From assembly GCA_045805265.1 (NCBI GenBank), contig JBJMLO010000008.1:1-64000 (forward strand): 64,000 nt of DNA, read 5' to 3'. Positions within the stretch are counted from its first letter, which is position 1. The number at the start of each line of letters is the position of its first letter. A program made the translations under genes and the position numbers. The notes beneath the pieces were generated by a model that was given only the letters and a program-made list of their open reading frames with translations, was not told the DNA's origin and did no database searches. Positions 62,340 to 64,000 of the stretch are shown here, one piece after another. The DNA is from JBJMLO01 sp045805265. GTDB taxonomy: Bacteria > Actinomycetota > UBA4738 > JACQTL01.

Positions 62340-62903
62340 TCAGTTCGCAACACGACCGCCTTGAGGTTCGAGATCGAACCGCATCGTCCAGGAGCCGCCC
62401 GATCGCGTGACCTTCTCGGAACCGAGCCGCTCGTAGAGCCGGAGGGCCGGGTTGTCGCGTTCGACGCTCAGGCTCACCGCCCCGTACCCAGCTCTCTGAG
62501 CCGCCTCGAGGACGGCCTGTACCAGGCCCGAGCCCACCCCCCGACCGCGCTCGTCGGGCACGACGGCGACGGAGAGCTCGGGCGTGCGCTCGTCGATGAA
62601 CCCATATCCAGGCCGGTCCGGAGGCAGCGGTCGAACCCAGGCGGCACCGACCGGCCGGCCGTCGATCTCCGCGACCATCCCGAGGTCGCCGGGGCGTCCC
62701 CAGGCCTCGACGTACCGAGCGACATGGTCGTCCTCGAGGACTTCCTCGCCGTCTCCGGACTCCTGCCCAAGGCGCCACCGCGCGGCGAACGACGACATCT
62801 CGCGGAGGAACGGCGCGTCGTCCTTGCGCAAGGCGCGGATCTTCACTTCTCGATGCTCCGGCTCCGCCCCGATCCCGGTTTCCGGTGTCCTGCGACGTTT
62901 CAC
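62340..62903 (-). CDS. GNAT-family N-acetyltransferase
   Basis: 187 residues from GTG 62903, which overlaps the phosphotransferase stop (GTGA). The acetyl-CoA loop is VVPDERGRGVGSGLV and the C-terminal helix-strand reads LSVERDNPALRLYERLGSEKV, both typical of GNAT. A start at GTG 62846 (VKIRALRKDD) is also possible. Target unknown. Confidence 0.82.
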   Translation of the reverse strand: MKRRRTPETGIGAEPEHREVKIRALRKDDAPFLREMSSFAARWRLGQESGDGEEVLEDDHVARYVEAWGRPGDLGMVAEIDGRPVGAAWVRPLPPDRPGYGFIDERTPELSVAVVPDERGRGVGSGLVQAVLEAAQRAGYGAVSLSVERDNPALRLYERLGSEKVTRSGGSWTMRFDLEPQGGRVAN

Positions 62904-63786
62904 CGAGTGGCCGCCTCCAATGGCTCCCGGTGGGCGGCGAGCCAGCGCAGATCGCCTGCCACTCCCTCCAGCCATTCCATGGCTCTCAGGGGCCGGATCC
63001 CGCGCCAATATCGGAGGTTCTCCGTCTCTCGCTGTTTGGCGAGCTGGAGCGCCTCCACGAATCCGGACCGCTCTTCCAGGCGATATGCGTCGAGGAATAT
63101 GCGCAGCCGGCGCCCGTGATCGATCCGGTCGAATCCGAGAATGCGTCCGGTTGGTGAATCCACCAACGGAACGTATGCCCACGCCGCCGCGGCCAGGTCC
63201 ACGAGCGGTACCACCGGCCTCGCGGAGTCCCAGTCGATGAGCGCGACGGGCAGCCCGTCGCGGTAGACGGTGTTCCATACGCCGTAATCGGCGTGGCACA
63301 CGATCTCGCCCGATCGCATTGGCCGTTCATGCATGCGCCAGACCGGGTCCACCGGCTCGAACCCTGCGGACGCGTCGTGAAGCGCGCGCACCAGCGCGCC
63401 GGCGCGTCCAGAGACTCCTCGCTTCGCCAGGGCGCCGGCCACTCGGTGAGCGCCACGGCCCGGTGGGGATCCTGCGGGCTGGCCAGGGTCTCTCCCTCGA
63501 TGAATTCCAGGACCTCTCGTTCCTGGTCGTCGAAGCCGAGGGGCTCGGGCGCTCCGGTGAAGCCCGCCGCTCGGAGGTGTCGCAGGTACGCCTGCACCAC
63601 CGGACTCCATGGTCCGGCCGGGCGGCGAACCGTGTTCCCCTTCCGGACGACACCCGCGGTGGAACGCCCTCCCACGAGCGGAATCTCGTCGTCGGCGACG
63701 GCCCGGCCCCACCATGCAGACGCCTTCTGGTCGGAACGGGCGGAGAGCGAGGTTGACGGGTCCGGGAAATGCCGATCGGGTGTCAT
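62900..63786 (-). pseudogene. Aminoglycoside/choline phosphotransferase-family gene with frameshift
   Basis: The gene starts at ATG 63786 (AGGAA upstream) and reads DDEIPLVGGRSTAGVVRKGNTV and FDDQEREVLEFIEGE in one frame. The kinase core CHADYGVWNTVYRDGLPVALIDWDSARP, with the catalytic Asp and DWD metal motif, is in another. The switch lies near 63394, where adding one base (restoring RLVRALHDA) joins the frames. Either the gene is inactive or a base was missed in a GC-rich run. Intact it would be about 295 residues. It is coupled to the GNAT gene. Confidence 0.75.
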
Positions 63787-63800
63787 GATCGTTTCCTGCA

Positions 63801-64000
63801 GTGAGCTTCTATCGCGGAACCGCAATGGGCTCGATGCTTCTCGTGACCCTGGTCTCGTGTTCGCCCGTACAGACCGGTCGGGGATCGGGCAGCGCGCCCG
63901 GCCCGACGCCCGGCTCCACGCTCCCCCGCACCCGTTCCTCGTCGAGCGTGAGCCGGCCTCCGGTCGTCCTGATCGTGATGGAGAATCACGAGGTCTCTTC
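63801..64000 (+). CDS. Phosphoesterase/acid phosphatase-like lipoprotein, cut by window edge
   Basis: Only about 66 codons are visible. The frame gives MSFYRGTAMGSMLLVTLVSC with a lipobox LVSC, a Ser/Pro/Thr-rich linker, then PPVVLIVMENHEVS. VVxIVMEN(H/K) is the opening motif of the phospholipase C/acid phosphatase phosphoesterase family, with the metal-binding Glu. The start could be GTG 63801 or ATG 63825; the divergent gene begins only 14 bases from the former. Confidence 0.6.
   Translation, partial: MSFYRGTAMGSMLLVTLVSCSPVQTGRGSGSAPGPTPGSTLPRTRSSSSVSRPPVVLIVMENHEVS

Noticed and set aside
1..64000. CRISPR array, rRNA operon or replication origin
   Set aside because: No regularly spaced repeats, no rRNA-like conserved segments and no DnaA-box cluster or origin genes were seen.

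Overview
The window is a very GC-rich bacterial chromosome segment (roughly 70% G+C by eye) with densely packed operons, many GTG starts and frequent 4-base ATGA/GTGA stop-start overlaps. Several genes start 6-8 bases after a TANNNT-like hexamer, as leaderless transcripts do. With lipoprotein-anchored binding proteins and a YdbS/YdbT pair this suggests an actinobacterial (Actinomycetota-like) soil or sediment heterotroph. The lineage is inference; no rRNA gene is present. The left edge cuts a transposase and the right edge cuts a phosphoesterase gene.

Layout. 1-240: 5' end of an IS-type transposase with short direct repeats. 348-5859: branched-chain amino acid type (HAAT) ABC operon in the order binding protein, ATPase, ATPase, permease, permease, followed by a coupled alpha/beta hydrolase. 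5885-11830: accessory region with two type II toxin-antitoxin modules, a class III nucleotidyl cyclase gene cut off after about 77 codons, and a lower-GC cassette. The cassette holds an unknown minus-strand gene, a ParB-like protein, a PD-(D/E)XK-like protein, a C5 cytosine methyltransferase and a Vsr-type nicking endonuclease. It ends beside a sequence that looks like the 3' end of a tRNA. 11850-16867: thiolase and HyuA/HyuB hydantoinase operon. 17013-19896: two pirins and a BNR-repeat protein. 20108-22053: YdbS/YdbT bacterial PH-domain membrane proteins.

From 22134 to 62309 lies a large carbohydrate/inositol catabolism region. It has ribokinase, GH31 and PIG-L genes (minus), then a long minus-strand operon from 41004 down to 27491: CUT1 sugar binding protein, two permeases, GH13 lipoprotein, short zinc dehydrogenase, GH106-like enzyme, ureidoglycolate-lyase-like protein, MsmK-type ATPase and an unassigned glycosidase. 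A divergent LacI regulator (41228) heads a plus operon of nucleoside hydrolase, GH4 and PfkB kinase. Next come an SMP-30/orphan binding protein/CaiB/enoyl-CoA hydratase/SDR operon (minus), an aldehyde dehydrogenase, an oxidoreductase/TIM-barrel/ATPase group, and an inositol operon iolB-iolE-iolD-iolC (minus) with a divergent aldo/keto reductase.

Three promoters carry the same arrangement: TTGACA, then 30-33 bases, then a 14-bp palindrome close to GCAAAYCGRTTTGC. They drive the CUT1 operon, the lacI gene itself and the SMP-30/CaiB operon, which suggests one LacI-type regulon. A weaker version lies upstream of iolB. The most novel-looking element is the 7.4-11.7 kb cassette, a possible DNA modification and restriction system with an unusual ParB-like partner. 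At the right end a phosphotransferase gene is broken by an apparent 1-base deletion.
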